A DNA stretch of 64,000 nt from Anniella stebbinsi (GCA_029215795.1 JARDYH010000002.1:58877001-58941000), one strand, 5' to 3'. Shown: positions 46,632 to 58,690, counted from the stretch's first letter. Numbers and translations: made by a program. Notes: generated from the letters alone by a model not told the origin.

Positions 46632-48455
46632 CTGGAAGTGGAATACCTCCTTGATCACCAGGCAACAAAGCTCCACTTACTGCATTAATTTTCTTTCTCT
46701 CTCACCCCAGGAATGGTAAAATATTGTTCATGGTCAACTAGCAATTTTGCTAGTTTCCAGCCATAAAATCTATTCAACTAGAAAGAAAATCCTAATCATA
46801 TTCACATTCTGTGTATTTGTTTCATTGTGATGATGACCATCTGTAAGCATGCTGTGGCTACACCAGTGTACTGGATGAGACCACACAGCATGCATTCAGT
46901 TAGAGTTTGACATTCCTATCAGCATAGCTGTAGAGGGGATATATCTGCATTATTGTTGTTGTTATTATTATTATTGATGATGATGATGATGCATTCAATG
47001 CATTTCAAACACTTTATCTCAGTAGTCCGCTCATGATCAAAAGATGCTTTGGAGACTATAATTTTCTCAGTTTTCTCCTCTAGGAGTAACTGGCGAAGAA
47101 AGAAGTAGCTATAGGATCCAGACATAAGAATAAATGAAGAAAGCAGAGGTGGTCAAGAAATATAGGACAGGGATACAGAGAAAGACTCAATTGTGGGTCA
47201 GAATAAGGCATGAGGAACTATAACTGCCTTATGACCCTTTTATGAATCAATTACATGTGGGGTTGCTCTCAGCTAAAGTGGGACTGCTGTAAGGATGGGT
47301 GGTAGGGTGTCTCTTGCACCATGAACAGATGTATAGAAAAGGGAATTTCAGCTGCTGGTGGTTTCATGACAAGATCCATCTGCTGGAGACAGGTTTCATG
47401 CCACACAGCACAGGCAAGAGCTGTTCTTGGACTAGCAAAAACAAGTTAAAGAACACTTAGTATTTCCCTATGTGGACATATTTTCTGGTATGTAGTTTAT
47501 AACTTGGCTGTTGCTTCTTCCCCTTTTCATGTGAAACAATACCCTGTTGTGCAAGTGCTCATCTTGGGCTCAAATGTTTCTTTCACAATATATTAACCAT
47601 CACTCTCTGCTTTTGTGTCTGGTTTTGCAGTCCTCTTTCTGTGACTACATTACTTTCTTCTCCAGGTCTTTCCCCCTCCATTTACAACAACCTTCTATGT
47701 CTCTCAGATTTTGTCAATCCCAATATTTGAGAAAATATTCAGTCTTGAATGTGTGGTTTACCTATATTTGAAAAAAAATCTATATAGATTTAATCAGACT
47801 GTACAAAGTTCCAAATCCTACCTATGGGGATGTTCTGTCAATCCAGATGTGTACAGACTTTTTGGTTTTCCACATTTCAGTCCCATTGGGAGTCCCTTTC
47901 TTTTGTGTTATGAGCTTAGGAGAATGATAGTACTTGGACTTCAGTTTTCATACTATTCTAATACGTTTTATTATCTGATAGATGTGTATCATATAATGAA
48001 TACAGTGAAGCAGACAGCATGCTATTATGGAGCAAAGGCGTCTGAGTGACAATTAATAAAAATGAAGATTGTGTGCATATATTCCCACTCCCAGTGCAGC
48101 TGGAACATTTTGTTTTATTTCTTTTCCTTAGCCATCCTTGCCTTTCTTGCTTTGCTCCAGCAGTTTCCTCTCTTACCACACTGCAATACAAATATCTATT
48201 TGTCCCACTCAGTCACCTGCAGCTAGTAAACACAGATAATTCAAATGCTCCTTGTTTGCAAGAGTGACAGAAACATGCAAGACTGCTAACGTATAAATCA
48301 TTCCCTAACCAAATAGCAATATTGCCGCTCTCTCTATAAGTCTCGTTATGTTGGGGCTGATTAGGTAGGTAGGTATATTGAAGTTTATGGCAGAATAACA
48401 GTTATGCCATATTGTGCCACACTCTAGGGAGTGATGAGAAATATTTATCTAAGAA
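46628..48455. other. Unassigned non-coding sequence
   Basis: A (TTG)(TTA)(TGA)n tract lies at 46952-46992. No gene or repeat otherwise recognised. Confidence 0.5.
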
Positions 48456-48606
48456 AGCCATGGTAGTGTAGTAGTTAGGGAGCTAGACTAAGGCTGGGAG
48501 AACCCAGGTTCAAGTCCCCGCTCAGTCATAAAATGTACCAGATGACCTTGGGCTTATTTTACAGAGTTGTTGTGAAGATAAAATGGGATGGGGGAGGAAT
48601 CATGCA
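48456..48606 (+). mobile_element. Sauria-type SINE
   Basis: tRNA-like head 'ggtagtgtagtagttaggga' (A box) and 'aacccaggttcaagtccccg' (B box), then 'cagatgaccttgggct' and the tail 'agttgttgtgaagataaaat'. Order and text match the lepidosaur Sauria SINE. Somewhat degraded in the middle. Confidence 0.85.
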
Positions 48607-48700
48607 ATGTATTTATTACAGTTTATATCTTGCCTTCCTTCCATCAACTCAAGGCAGAGTACATGGGGTTCCCAAGTCGTCTCCTGCCCAGGTGCTCACC
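48607..48700 (-). mobile_element. SINE/LINE 3' tail, inverted
   Basis: 'tttatatcttgccttccttc' followed by 'ctcaaggcagagtacatggg' is the reverse of the RTE-like tail used by Sauria SINEs. It abuts the plus-strand SINE tail, forming a head-to-head tail junction. Confidence 0.6.
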
Positions 48701-48785
48701 AGAGCCAGCTCTGCTTAGCTTCAGCAAGGTTACTGCCTCATGTGCATTCAAACCATGCCCTGGGGTTACTCTGAGCTCCTTGGAG

Positions 48786-49066
48786 CAGGGCTGGCCCTAC
48801 CATTGGGTAGAGGGAGGCAGCTACCTCAGGCTGTAGATGCTGGGGCGTGGCAGTGAGATGTTGGGGGATAAAGCTGCATATGCTACACATTGTGCCCTGA
48901 ACCCTTTAGCATGCTGCTTTTAGGTGAAGTGGAGGACACTGTTACATTACCAGTATTAAAGTAAGATTCAACAGCCAGTCTGGTTGGCTACTGTACATGG
49001 AATTGAGGGAGGGGACATGCCATCTTACCCTTCGCCTCAGCAGCAAAACATCTCAGGACAGCCCTG
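48786..49066 (+). mobile_element. Non-autonomous hAT element (family 3)
   Basis: 281 bp, inverted ends CAGGGCTGGCC and GGACAGCCCTG. Target duplication ccttggag (48778-48785) and ccttgaag (49067-49074), one mismatch. No reading frame. Reverse copies occur at 13506 and 20925. Confidence 0.9.
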
Positions 49067-49388
49067 CCTTGAAGGAAAGGAGGGATAACTGTGTAATTAA
49101 TAATATGTAGATGGAGGCAACTTTCCACCCTTCAAAAGGGACTTTGGCACTTATGAACAATGATTTAGACATTTCCAATCTGCCATGCTAAAAGAAACTG
49201 AGAAATTGTGAAAACAGGAAACACAACTCTTCTGTATGCATCCTGTCCCCTTTGTATCTTGCAACATCTGGAGCTGCTGTAAGAATTGTTTCTTTTTACA
49301 ATACCATTTCCTGCCTGAATCCCTTGATTGACTCAATCTAGTTGCTTGCCCTTTTGTTCCCCAGCCTCAAATGAAAGAACAATGGAAG
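49067..49388. other. Unassigned non-coding sequence
   Basis: No gene or repeat recognised. Confidence 0.5.
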
Positions 49389-49391
49389 TAG

Positions 49392-49959
49392 GGGGGTATC
49401 TACACACGAGTATTTTGACGTTTTATAAGGGTTATGAAAACTCTTTGGGCCACATGACGCACTCCCTGTAACGTTGTATATCTGAGGTTTTTTAAAACTC
49501 ACTTCAGTTATATACAACGGTTTCACTTTTAATACATCGTTTTAAGTAAAATAATGTGTCCTTCCTTACCGTTTGAGATTCCTGGGGGCAGTGCTTCCTT
49601 TACTGGTGCCCAAATGCTTAGCAGTTGATTGGTGGGGAAGAAAAAGGAAGTGGACCAGTGAACTACAACACCCACAATTCTTAGCCCTATACTCGCTAGG
49701 GAATGACAGAGGAACTAAGAAGGAAGTGTGTAACTGAACTACAACCCCCACAATGCCTTGCCCTAAACTCACTGAAAAACGAAAGAGAAAAAGACAGGGC
49801 AGAACAGCATGTGATCGCACACATCGCTTTAAAGACTAAAGACTGTTCTCTTGTAACGTGAGTACTCAGTAATGTGGCCTAAGACGTTTTAGAACGCACC
49901 TATTTGGAACGTTTTAAAATATTTTTTAAAACGTTCCAAAGGACTGTGTGGATTCCCCC
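49392..49959. mobile_element. Harbinger-like non-autonomous element
   Basis: 568 bp. Ends GGGGGTATCTACACA and TGTGTGGATTCCCCC are inverted repeats with two mismatches. A 3-bp duplication TAG flanks it (49389-49391 and 49960-49962). Several 'acgtttta' words lie near both ends (49430, 49540, 49885, 49910, 49940). Inside, 'gaactacaac' with 'cccacaat' is duplicated (about 49660 and 49736). Three-bp duplications fit PIF/Harbinger, though TWA is the usual target. Confidence 0.75.
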
Positions 49960-49962
49960 TAG

Positions 49963-51285
49963 GTTAGAAGATGCTTACAGAACAGTAGCTATCTTCTAAC
50001 AAAATTCTACTGTTGTCCCTCTGTTTGAGATTCTCCTCACAAAGCTTTTGGTCCCACTTCCATCCAGAATAACCATCCATTTTTGTAAACAATGTCATGG
50101 GGAAAACACAGTCTTCAAGGTATCACACCACATATACATGGGCTTTTCATTTTTCTCTTATTATTATTTTAATGTGAACCTAATACAAATACTTTGGCTC
50201 ATTAAAGAGTCTTTGTTTGAATCATTTAATCAATTCCATGTTACTAACATTATCTTGTTTAGCAATTGTTACCTGTTACACTGTAAAGTAAATAACAATT
50301 ACTGATCTAATGAGTGGGAGAAATTAGCAGCAAAAGGAAGAAATAATATTTAATAAACAAATCAACACATTATCTTCATTCATCATGTGCCAATGGTATT
50401 ATTCATTAGCTGCATTTAGTGCTGTATCATTTTCTATCTCCAAGGGCTGGGTGAAAAATTTGTTTCTGTTCGTTTTTTTTAATAAGGATTCACCAAAATT
50501 CAACATTTCTTCTTCCTTGGGATGGTAAGGACATGAGGTTTAATAATTCAAATGCCTGTAGGCAGGGGTTAGGTGTTAGGGGGCCCTTCCCCCCTAAACT
50601 TTCTCTACCCCCCAATTTTTTTGACAAACTAAACATTAAAAAAATGAATCGTTTTATCTGCAAAAGGCTTCCAAAACAGATGAACTGACTCCTCCTACTT
50701 TTTGGCATGCAGTCCCAGAACTTTTAGGCCGGCTATAGGCTTGGATAAACCTGAACTGATAGAGTCATTCATTCAGGCAGATGACTTTGAGAGCTTAGCT
50801 CTTAGGAAGGCCTTCCCCCATGCCTGTTTCACCTCTGTGCAGGAAGGAGATTACATGCGGTGGTGGGGACACAAGATGCAACTGCATGTTACATACATAA
50901 GCACACAATTGCTTATGTGTGGGCCTTACAGAGTGATATTAGCTCTCAGGGCCCCACCCATGGCCTCCTGGCCCACTCTTTTCTTGTAATCAGTGTAGGC
51001 TTTGCTGGATGCTTTTTGGATCTGAGTAGGAGTTCTTTTGGTTCAGGGCCTCTTTGGTAGTTGGCAAAAGGCCTTTTTGCCTATTCTATACTGTGAGCAG
51101 GGGTTGGTTCTTTTTATGGTTACTGTTTCTTAGATTAATTTGGTCACATTGGATTCAGCAGGTTTGTGCAGGCACCTTTAGTTGGAGCTAAGGATTGGTG
51201 AGCATCCTGAGGCATTTTAATGGTGACTGACAATGCCTGAGGCTTGCTGCTCAGGACTCTGAGGCCCATAGGAAAAATTGCCATT
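49963..51285. other. Unassigned non-coding sequence
   Basis: No gene or repeat recognised. The short ORFs are not supported. Confidence 0.5.
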
Positions 51286-51289
51286 AAGG

Positions 51290-52235
51290 CTAACTCACCT
51301 CACCTGCTCAGGTGGACTTATCACACCAGTTAAAGGTGGTAATAGGTGCTCTGAGCCACTGAAGTCACCTGGGCCTCAAGTGACAAACATGAATCCAGAG
51401 GTATCCCCAAACTATGGACTTGTTTCTTCAGCGGGACTGCTCCCTCCCTCCAGAACAGGTAAACAATCACATTCCTGGACTTGGGAACCACCCACCATAT
51501 AGGGTCTGTGTCATATCAGGATTCAATTTCAATTTATTGGCCCTTACACAGCCCATGACTGCATCCAGGCAGCAGTTCCGAATGTGCACAGCCTTTCCTG
51601 ACTCAGATGTTATAGAACTGGGTGTCATCAGCAAACCGATGACCCCTTGCCCCAAATCTCCTAATAACTGCTCCCGAAGGCTTCAAATTTATATTGGACA
51701 ACACTGAGGGAATCCCACAGTTCAACTGCCAGGAAACCAAACCACAGTCACCCAATGTTATTCTTTGGAAACAACCCCCTAAATAATAGCTGAACCACAT
51801 AAAAGTCCTCAATGGAGTTGGTCCAGGAGGTTACCATGGTCAACAGCGTCAAAAGCCACTGAGAGACGGAGAAGTAAAAAGTTTGCACTCTCCCTGCCCC
51901 TCTCCCTAAGACTGTCATCCAATCGGATGACCAAGGCAGATGGCATCCCAAACCCAAATTGGAATGGATTGAAGTAATCAGTTTAATCCAAGAATGCCTG
52001 CAGCTGAATCGCCACTGCCCTGTCATTTCATTTCATTTTCACTTATTGCATTTATATACCACCCCATAGCCGAAGCTCTCTGGGCAGTTTACAAAATGCA
52101 AGTTTACAACAGAAATACCACAAAAAATATTCAACAATATACTACAACAATATTTAACAATATACTAAACAACAATATCACAATAATACTCAAAAATATA
52201 CTGTAAAACAGTACAGATAAGAACATACAAAAAAA
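51290..52235 (-). mobile_element. L2-type LINE remnant and a second tail, minus strand
   Basis: 51290-52020 aligns with the ORF2 region of the 37-38-kb copy ('tggcaggt' words aside): text 'ccatggtcaacagcgtcaaa' and 'agccactgagaga' occur at matching positions. Minus-strand fragments show the motif-B to post-RT region (NCGIPSVLSNINLKPSG), highly broken. At 52030-52235 a separate 3' tail ('ataccaccccatagccgaag') follows, the end of another LINE copy inserted here. Confidence 0.85.
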
Positions 52236-53489
52236 AAACTTGGCTGGAGTAACACCTTTCCCCCTGAAGCAGTGCCTCCCAAATTTCAGCTCCAACCTTG
52301 CTTTTTAAGTCTCTAGGCATGGGGGGGGGGGGGGTTAGGGGAGCAAGTGGACTAGCTCACCCTTGATGGCACAGCATCTCTCTGCCTGAAGCAGCACATT
52401 TTGCTCAACAACTGTGACCAGATGATAGCTACTGTAAATCTCTGTATTCAGAGAGGGATTTTTTTTTCAGGAGCATCTGCACCACCACCCCTTGAAGATT
52501 GTGCCCCCCTCCATCATGCAATGATACATTCGCCATTCCCTCAACCCATCTAGCCAATCCTTTGTGACTAGCTCAAAGAAGCCATGAATGATAAGGGTTG
52601 AGAAAGCATGTGGAGGGTCACACAGATACAAGCACCATGTCTGTATTCAGGACAGAGAGGTTTTGCCTTCAGCTGTCTACTCCCTACCCCACTCTCCAAC
52701 AGTGATCCTCACTGTTCAGTGCTGCATGTGTGGTGTTTATCCAGCAGAGAAACTGACCGGGCTTTGGAGGCTGTCAGATTGGGAAAGACTGTGCTACAGA
52801 TAGGGATGCCTGTCGCTTTGAAATCTGGCCCTTTGGGGGCTCAATGGACTTCTGTTACATGCTCAACTTGGCTCACATTTGCAGACCAAGCTAAGGGTTT
52901 TTTCCCCAAAATCTGGGATTTTTTTCTGTATTTTTTTAAAAATTGCCCACATGGGGATTTGAGCAAATTGTGGTTGCAATTTATGCAAATCTCTATTTGG
53001 AAAATCCAAGAACTGGCCTGACTCAATGCAGATCAAGTTTGGCCAGTTTGGAAAATGGACTGAGGAAAGAGCCAAAGGAAGTTCATTGAGCTCTATCCCC
53101 CAAATGGATTTCTCTGATTAGCTGCAGACTTATGGTGTCTTTGTAATATTAGCTTTATTTACAAATGAACAAACAGAGCATAAAGTAGGGGCAAAGAGAT
53201 ACTCCTTCAGTCAGCAGCAGATCCCATATAGCAACGTGTACATGTGACATTATATGTATGTAAATAATGAACCTGTGGTTATGGTTATGTATCCCTATTA
53301 TATCTCTGTGTTTTATGGTGAGTATATCTGGAGTGAGAATGGGATGAGTGACAGGAGGAATGATGGATCAGCATATGTGTGATAATTAGCTGAGTGAGTG
53401 AAGGGAGATGAAGTGTGTGTGCTATAAGCGGGATGCTTTGGTTGTATGAGGCAGATAGGGTTTGGAACAGCGATGGAGAATAGATGAGT

Positions 53490-53526
<37 letters not shown>

Positions 53527-54380
53527 GATGAGGGACAGGGAACTGATGATAAAGTTTAGATGCATTAGAATTTTAGAACACAGATAGAGGGAGGTCTGTG
53601 TTGATTGTGAAGTGATTAGGTTTATTGTGCATGAGAGAATATACAAGAATAAGACCATTAAAAGTTATGTATTACTGTTCAACAACTTCATGTTCTAATG
53701 AATATATATTCCTTTGTTTATAAAAATCCTGTGCCTTCTGCTCTTGGCTACCTAAGAGGAAAGTAATAAAAGGAGCATTATAGGTGATACTAAAAAGTCT
53801 GTGGAGCTGCCTAGATAGTCTGAAAGCCCTTCAGTGGCTGCAAGGTGGTGGTGCATCGATTATACAACATAGCAGCCACCTCACAGCCATCATAGGGCTT
53901 TCCCATGAAGCTGCGACTTTAAAAAGTCAGGGACTTACCCTGACTTTTTCCCCCAGAGTGAGGCTAGTGCGGCATATTTGCTGTCTATCTGTATTCTGGA
54001 GACGTGGTGGAGGAGTTTCCAGGCAGATGGAGACCCCTGATTGGTCACCATTTACCTGGGAAGGGGGCAAGGGGTGGGCCCAGCAAGCCAAGGGCCACTG
54101 GAAACCCTGCACCCTCCCTCAGCATCAGGATTAGCCACTGCTACCCTGGAGCAGAGAAAGCACAGGGTTTTACGTAAGGCAGAGGCAACCTGGTGCTGTA
54201 TAGGCAGCCGCTGTTTGTCCTTGTAGATAGACGACTGATGGCAGCAGAACCAAGTTTGTGTATGGGGAAGTGTTTCCTGCTGGGGTGTGAAAGCCCTTTG
54301 ATAAGGGGAATAATCACTGGGAATAGGTAGGATCATAACCGTATACCATAACCCTTCAAGTCTGCACATGTAGCTCCATC
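52236..54380. other. Unassigned non-coding sequence with runs
   Basis: Includes a 14-G run (52321-52334) and (GA)n at 53494-53522. No gene recognised. An early part (52240-52420) may be the continuation of the interrupted LINE, but is too degraded to claim. Confidence 0.45.
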
Positions 54381-54384
54381 CAGA

Positions 54385-54393
54385 AACTCTCAG

Positions 54394-54439
<46 letters not shown>

Positions 54440-54841
54440 ATTTGATGGATCTTCCACACTCATTAAAAATATTAATCTTCTCTTATCAAGTCCCTGGCCA
54501 CTCATTCCTAGTCATTAAGCCTGCCAAACTCACAACACTAGAGATATTTTACTTTTGATTGTGTGATTGCAATCAGCATGTGATATTGACAATAAGAGTT
54601 TGAGCTAGATTGTGATTTGATTTTTGTTTCTGTGATTAAGAGAAAGCTGCCACATAATATTTTTTCAAAGGCTTATATAACTATGTCCCACACCTCTGCA
54701 AGTCTTCCTGCTTGCCTTCTACTGAATTGCTTTTGCCAGGGTGAACAGAAATTCCATGCGAAAGCTGGGAGGTGAAAAGGGGTGGCCAGGGCTTTGATAA
54801 GAGAAGATTGATATTTTAATGAGTGTGGAAAGTCCTCAAAT

Positions 54842-54882
<41 letters not shown>

Positions 54883-54890
54883 CTGGCTGG
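54385..54890. repeat. Foldback with CT and GA microsatellite arms
   Basis: The arm at about 54396-54512 and that at about 54774-54882 are inverted copies: the (CT)n run (54397-54437) pairs with the (GA)n run (54844-54880), then 'tcttcatttga' with 'tcaaatgaaga', 'ccacactcattaaaa' with 'ttttaatgagtgtgg' and 'cttctcttatcaa' with 'ttgataagagaag'. A spacer of about 260 bp separates them. Outside the runs identity is around 90% by eye. Confidence 0.85.
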
Positions 54891-54963
54891 AAGATATTAC
54901 TTGGTGACCTGCAACCTTTAGTTTGGGAGCAAGACCCACCAGAACTGCATTGAGGAATATCTA

Positions 54964-55440
54964 AGGTGGCCATTTAATGCATTGCCCCCAAAGGTGAAAT
55001 GCATCACCAAAGAAGAAGTCAAGAAAAGGATACAAATTTGCATAAAATTTGCATATGCCAGTTCATATGCATATATGCAAATTTAGAAAAATAATTATAA
55101 TTTTAAAAGAAATACAGTAGTACTTATGGCAGTGTGGAAGACTGTGGTCAAATGACCTGTGGGCTTTGCTCTGTCTGCTGTCAGGTACTGTTGATGGGCA
55201 ACTTCAAGGCCCAGCTCTTCCTTTGGAGGGTTCTTTATCTTCATACCGGTCTGGGCAGCCATTTCAGCAGAGCAGGGATGGGAAACCTCTGTCCCTGCAG
55301 ATTACTCCAACTGATAACGGTTTCAGCCACATGGCCAATGGCCAGGGCTGCAGGGAGTTTTAGGATGCCATCAAATACAGGTCTGTTCTCAGACAGCCCT
55401 TCAAATAAAATACTGTCCTCTTTAAAGTAAAACACACAGT
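54964..55440 (+). mobile_element. hAT-like family 2 copy with an internal insertion
   Basis: Left end 'ctaaggtggccatttaatg', interior 'tttgcataaaatttgcatat' and 'tactgttgatgggcaacttc', right end around 'atactgtcctctttaaag'. Compared with 3179-3501, about 110 bp near 55270-55382 ('atgggaaacctctgtccctg' and on) are extra and may be another insertion. Confidence 0.65.
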
Positions 55441-55849
55441 CTCCCCTGCTTTAAAGATGCACCCCTGCCTTTCTGAGATCAGGACTATTCTAATGTGCAC
55501 CCTGGTATCAAACTATTTGTATGTCTAGCAAGCAACATGCTCACCATGGTGGAGGGGGCAAGGGCAAGTCATGCTTGACAGGACTGGAAGCAAAGGGCCA
55601 ATAAAGAATGGGGTGGGGTGGGTGTACAGAAGTGAGCAACAACCAGTTCTGGTAGCCAACTGTGCTACAACCTGCCTTTAGAGGCACATATCCACACACA
55701 TATCTCCCATTAGGTAGGAATTGTGAATGCTTATTATAATGAGAATGATATATTAAACTGTTTGTGGGGAAAATAAAAGAAGAAAAGAAAGATCTTACTA
55801 AGGGTTTTGGAGAAATTATAAAGCAGAGGCAATAAAATGAGGGAAGGCA
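55441..55849. other. Unassigned non-coding sequence
   Basis: No gene or repeat recognised. Confidence 0.5.
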
Positions 55850-55857
55850 GGTAATAG

Positions 55858-56177
55858 TAGGCTGACCATATGAAAAGGAGGACAGGACTCCTGTAACTTT
55901 AACAGTTGTAGAGAAAAGGGAAATTCAGCCAGTGTCATTTGTATGCAATTAATTCCTGGTGAAATTCCCTCTTCATCACAACAGTTAAAGGTGCATGCAC
56001 TATACTAGAGTGACCACATACAAAGGAAGGCAGGGCCCCTGCAACTTTAACTGTTGTGATGAAGAGGGAATTTCACCAGGAACTAATTGCAAACAAATGA
56101 CAATGGCTGAAATTCCCTTTTCTCTACAACTGTTAAAGTTATATGAGCCCTGTCCTCCTTTTCATATGGTCAGCCTA
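55858..56177. mobile_element. Compound palindromic hAT MITE, copy B
   Basis: 320 bp, ends TAGGCTGACCATATG and ATATGGTCAGCCTA. Exact target duplication ggtaatag (55850-55857, 56178-56185). The interior follows copy A, with the spacer reading 'tgcactatactagagtgacc'. Confidence 0.9.
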
Positions 56178-56309
56178 GGTAATAGTAACGAGCAACTGAA
56201 AGGCTAAGAAATATAATAAATGCTCACATCTACAGAAAAGCTTTCTATAGTTGTCATATGGCAATCGTACATGTTTGCAGAACAGGGATCAAACTATATT
56301 AAATGAGTA

Positions 56310-56535
56310 GCATGCAGCTGACCCCCCTCCATATTACTCTAAAGTAAATGCACTTGCCCGTGATCAGGATTGGGTCCACTGCATGTCAATTACCCCTCAA
56401 CCACTTACTTCCCAACACCACACACCCCTCAGTGGGGGTTGAAAAAATGGCAGGAAAGCTTCTATTGACATAAATGTGGATTGGGGCCATTCACTTACTC
56501 TAGAGTAATAAACATAGAGGGGCTCAGCTGCATGC
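56310..56535. mobile_element. Palindromic element with 12-bp perfect ends
   Basis: GCATGCAGCTGA at 56310-56321 and its exact inverse TCAGCTGCATGC at 56524-56535 bracket arms similar over about 60 bp ('ttactcta' and 'agtaa' words in both). No target duplication is clear. Family unknown. Confidence 0.65.
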
Positions 56536-57103
56536 GACTTAATTAACAATGTGCCATTGGAACCTTGGTGGTGGGTTCTTGAACCTTCCTAGTTGTTTGG
56601 TTGAACACTTTATTTTCAGAGTCCTTGAGGTAAAAGCTGTCCCTGTTGAATTTTTTTATCATGCTCCAGATTTTGCATCAAGATAAGAAAGATTGCATCA
56701 AAAATGGAAAGAAATCAGATCCTACTCAAGTTGATATGTGCAAATAAGAGTACTCATCAAATGTCAAGTGAGCCATTACGCTATGTGTATAATATACCGA
56801 GAATCATTCAGCATTTCATTTTAAGTTACTCCCTTGGCCTTGTTCAATAGATATGGGAGCTTGTCCAGAACAAAACTGGGTCAGATCTCAAGCATTCACA
56901 CCCAGTAAACGTTCTGTATTTTCTGAATTCACTGCAGTTTAGCAAATCAAATGAACAGAGCTATTATTCTGAAATATGCCCAGAAACAGAAAAGAAAGAC
57001 CAACAGAAAAGAAAGCCATTTCTGGCTTTCATGCACACAGAGATGACTCTGAGCAAGAGTTACTTTCATTTCCACTGCATAGTCTCAGAGTTACAGAATC
57101 TGA
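56536..57103. other. Unassigned non-coding sequence
   Basis: No gene or repeat recognised. Confidence 0.5.
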
Positions 57104-57187
57104 CTGTATAATGCTGTGCATGTCTACTGAGAAGTAAGCCCCAGTGAGTTAAATGAGTAGGTAGGTCTGTATAGGATTGCAGCCTGA
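57104..57187. repeat. Short palindromic repeat
   Basis: 'gcatgtctactgagaagtaa' and 'gtctgtataggattgcagcc' are the two ends of the same short family as 27631. Confidence 0.75.
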
Positions 57188-57239
57188 ATGACTTATTTAT
57201 TACACTTTCCAGAGTTCCCATGGACAATGGAGGCTGAGC

Positions 57240-57705
57240 ATGCTGATATGCCTTTATTTTATTTTATTTTATTTTTCTTTACCCCAAAGAGATTTTGTGG
57301 TTCACAATCTATTACAATAAAACATCTCACATTTAAACCACATTAAAGGTCCATGTAAAGTCTAACAAGCAGGAGAGCAGCATAATACAACAAACCAATA
57401 ATATTCCCACCTAAACCAATCACAAAATCTATCAACATGTAAACAAGAGCAATGACATTAACCATATCCCAAACCCAACATGGACTGAAACACACAAAAG
57501 GTCCCATGTAAAAGAAAACCAAGACAGGGACAAACATATGTCTCTAGGAAGGGAATTCCACAGATGGGGAGCCACTACTGGAAGGGCCCTGTCTTACATA
57601 GTCACTAACCTGTTTGGACCTGTTGATTGTTCCACAAGCAGAGCCTCTGAAGTCAATGTTAGGGTATGAGCAGTTTTAGAGTCAAGGTGTTTAGGAGCAT
57701 ACTTA
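57240..57705 (-). mobile_element. LINE 3' end, minus strand
   Basis: A (TTTTA)n tail (57255-57275), 'ctttaccccaaagagatttt', an A-rich 3' UTR and a coding-end remnant 'ggaattccacagatggggag' (57552-57571). Divergent L2/CR1 subfamily. Confidence 0.65.
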
Positions 57706-57754
57706 AAATGGCAGCAAGGCTGAGCTCCTTGGTAACATGCATGACATTGGTTCC

Positions 57755-57978
57755 TGTGCAGGATCATAGGAAAGAGTCCTTTACTAAGTGAGCTAGATGG
57801 ACCATCAAGCCCACTCGGTAAAGGACTCTTTCCTATGGTCCATCTAGTTCAATATTGTCCACTCTGACTAACAATGGCACTACAGGGTTTTTGACAGGCC
57901 TCTTTTCCAGCTCTGCCTGCCAGAGATTGAAACTGGGACTTTTGCGTACAAAGTAAGTGGTCTACCACTGAAGCTCAT
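57755..57978 (-). mobile_element. tRNA-derived SINE with a palindromic 3' end
   Basis: Minus-strand SINE ('ctgccagagattgaaactgg' B-box side, 'tctaccactgaagctc' A-box side). At 57761-57841 its 3' end is an 81-nt near-perfect palindrome: 34-bp arms with four differences, and an almost loopless centre (gatgg/ccatc). Confidence 0.8.
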
Positions 57979-58408
57979 ACTCTAATTCTTCCCATATCTG
58001 TGGTTTGTAAGTCATGATGTTTGCTTTCTATCATTCAAGTCTGTGCACAGACACTCCAACACACTCACTCCTTACTTTTGTCTATTCTTATTCTACAGTA
58101 CAGACACTTCTGCTTTTCTTTCTGGCAAAGCATTCTAACTATACCTAATTAATAATTGCAGTGCTGGCTGCTACATGTTGAATACAAATTGTCTGTGAGT
58201 GTGCCATTTTAATGGAGCATATCATTCCAGTTTGCATGCTAGAATTCCATACTTTACTTTTGCTTTAGTACTGGATCTACCCACATTGTGATTATTTACA
58301 GAACTTAAAAACTGTTTAAAAAAACAATTTCAGACAGAAACTGGACACAATTTGCATTTCTGGGTATTTTGTTTTGAGGGGGGAGGACAACAACAACAAT
58401 GAAAAGCA
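57979..58408. other. Unassigned non-coding sequence
   Basis: No gene or repeat recognised. Confidence 0.5.
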
Positions 58409-58533
58409 GCCTTCCCCAACCTTGTGCCCTCTAGACTTGTGCTCTGGACTACAACTCCCAGCATCCCCAGACAGCCATGGTGGCTGAGAGGGATGCTGGG
58501 TGATGGAGTCTGACACATCTGAAATTGGAAGAA
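58409..58533. mobile_element. Short foldback repeat (cccagcat..atgctggg)
   Basis: 'cagccttccccaaccttgtg' start and the inverted pair 'ctcccagcatcccc' / 'gggatgctgggtg' match a widespread reptile MITE-like repeat as I recall it. The right end is eroded. It contains a ZNF143-like word (gactacaactcccagcat). Confidence 0.6.
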
Positions 58534-58538
58534 GTTCT

Positions 58539-58690
58539 TAGTCTGACCATGAAAAAGAGGACAGGGCTCCTGTATCTTTAACAGTTGTATAGAAGAAAGG
58601 GATTTCAGCAGGTGTCATTTGTATGTATGCAGCACCTGGTGAAATTTCCTCTTCATCATAACAGTTAAAGTTGCAGGAGCCCTGACCTCT
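58539..58690. mobile_element. Monomer of the compound hAT family
   Basis: Starts TAGTCTGACCATG and runs through 'cctggtgaaatttcctcttc' to 'caggagccctgacctcttta'. Left half only, as at 39633; right end eroded. Confidence 0.75.
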
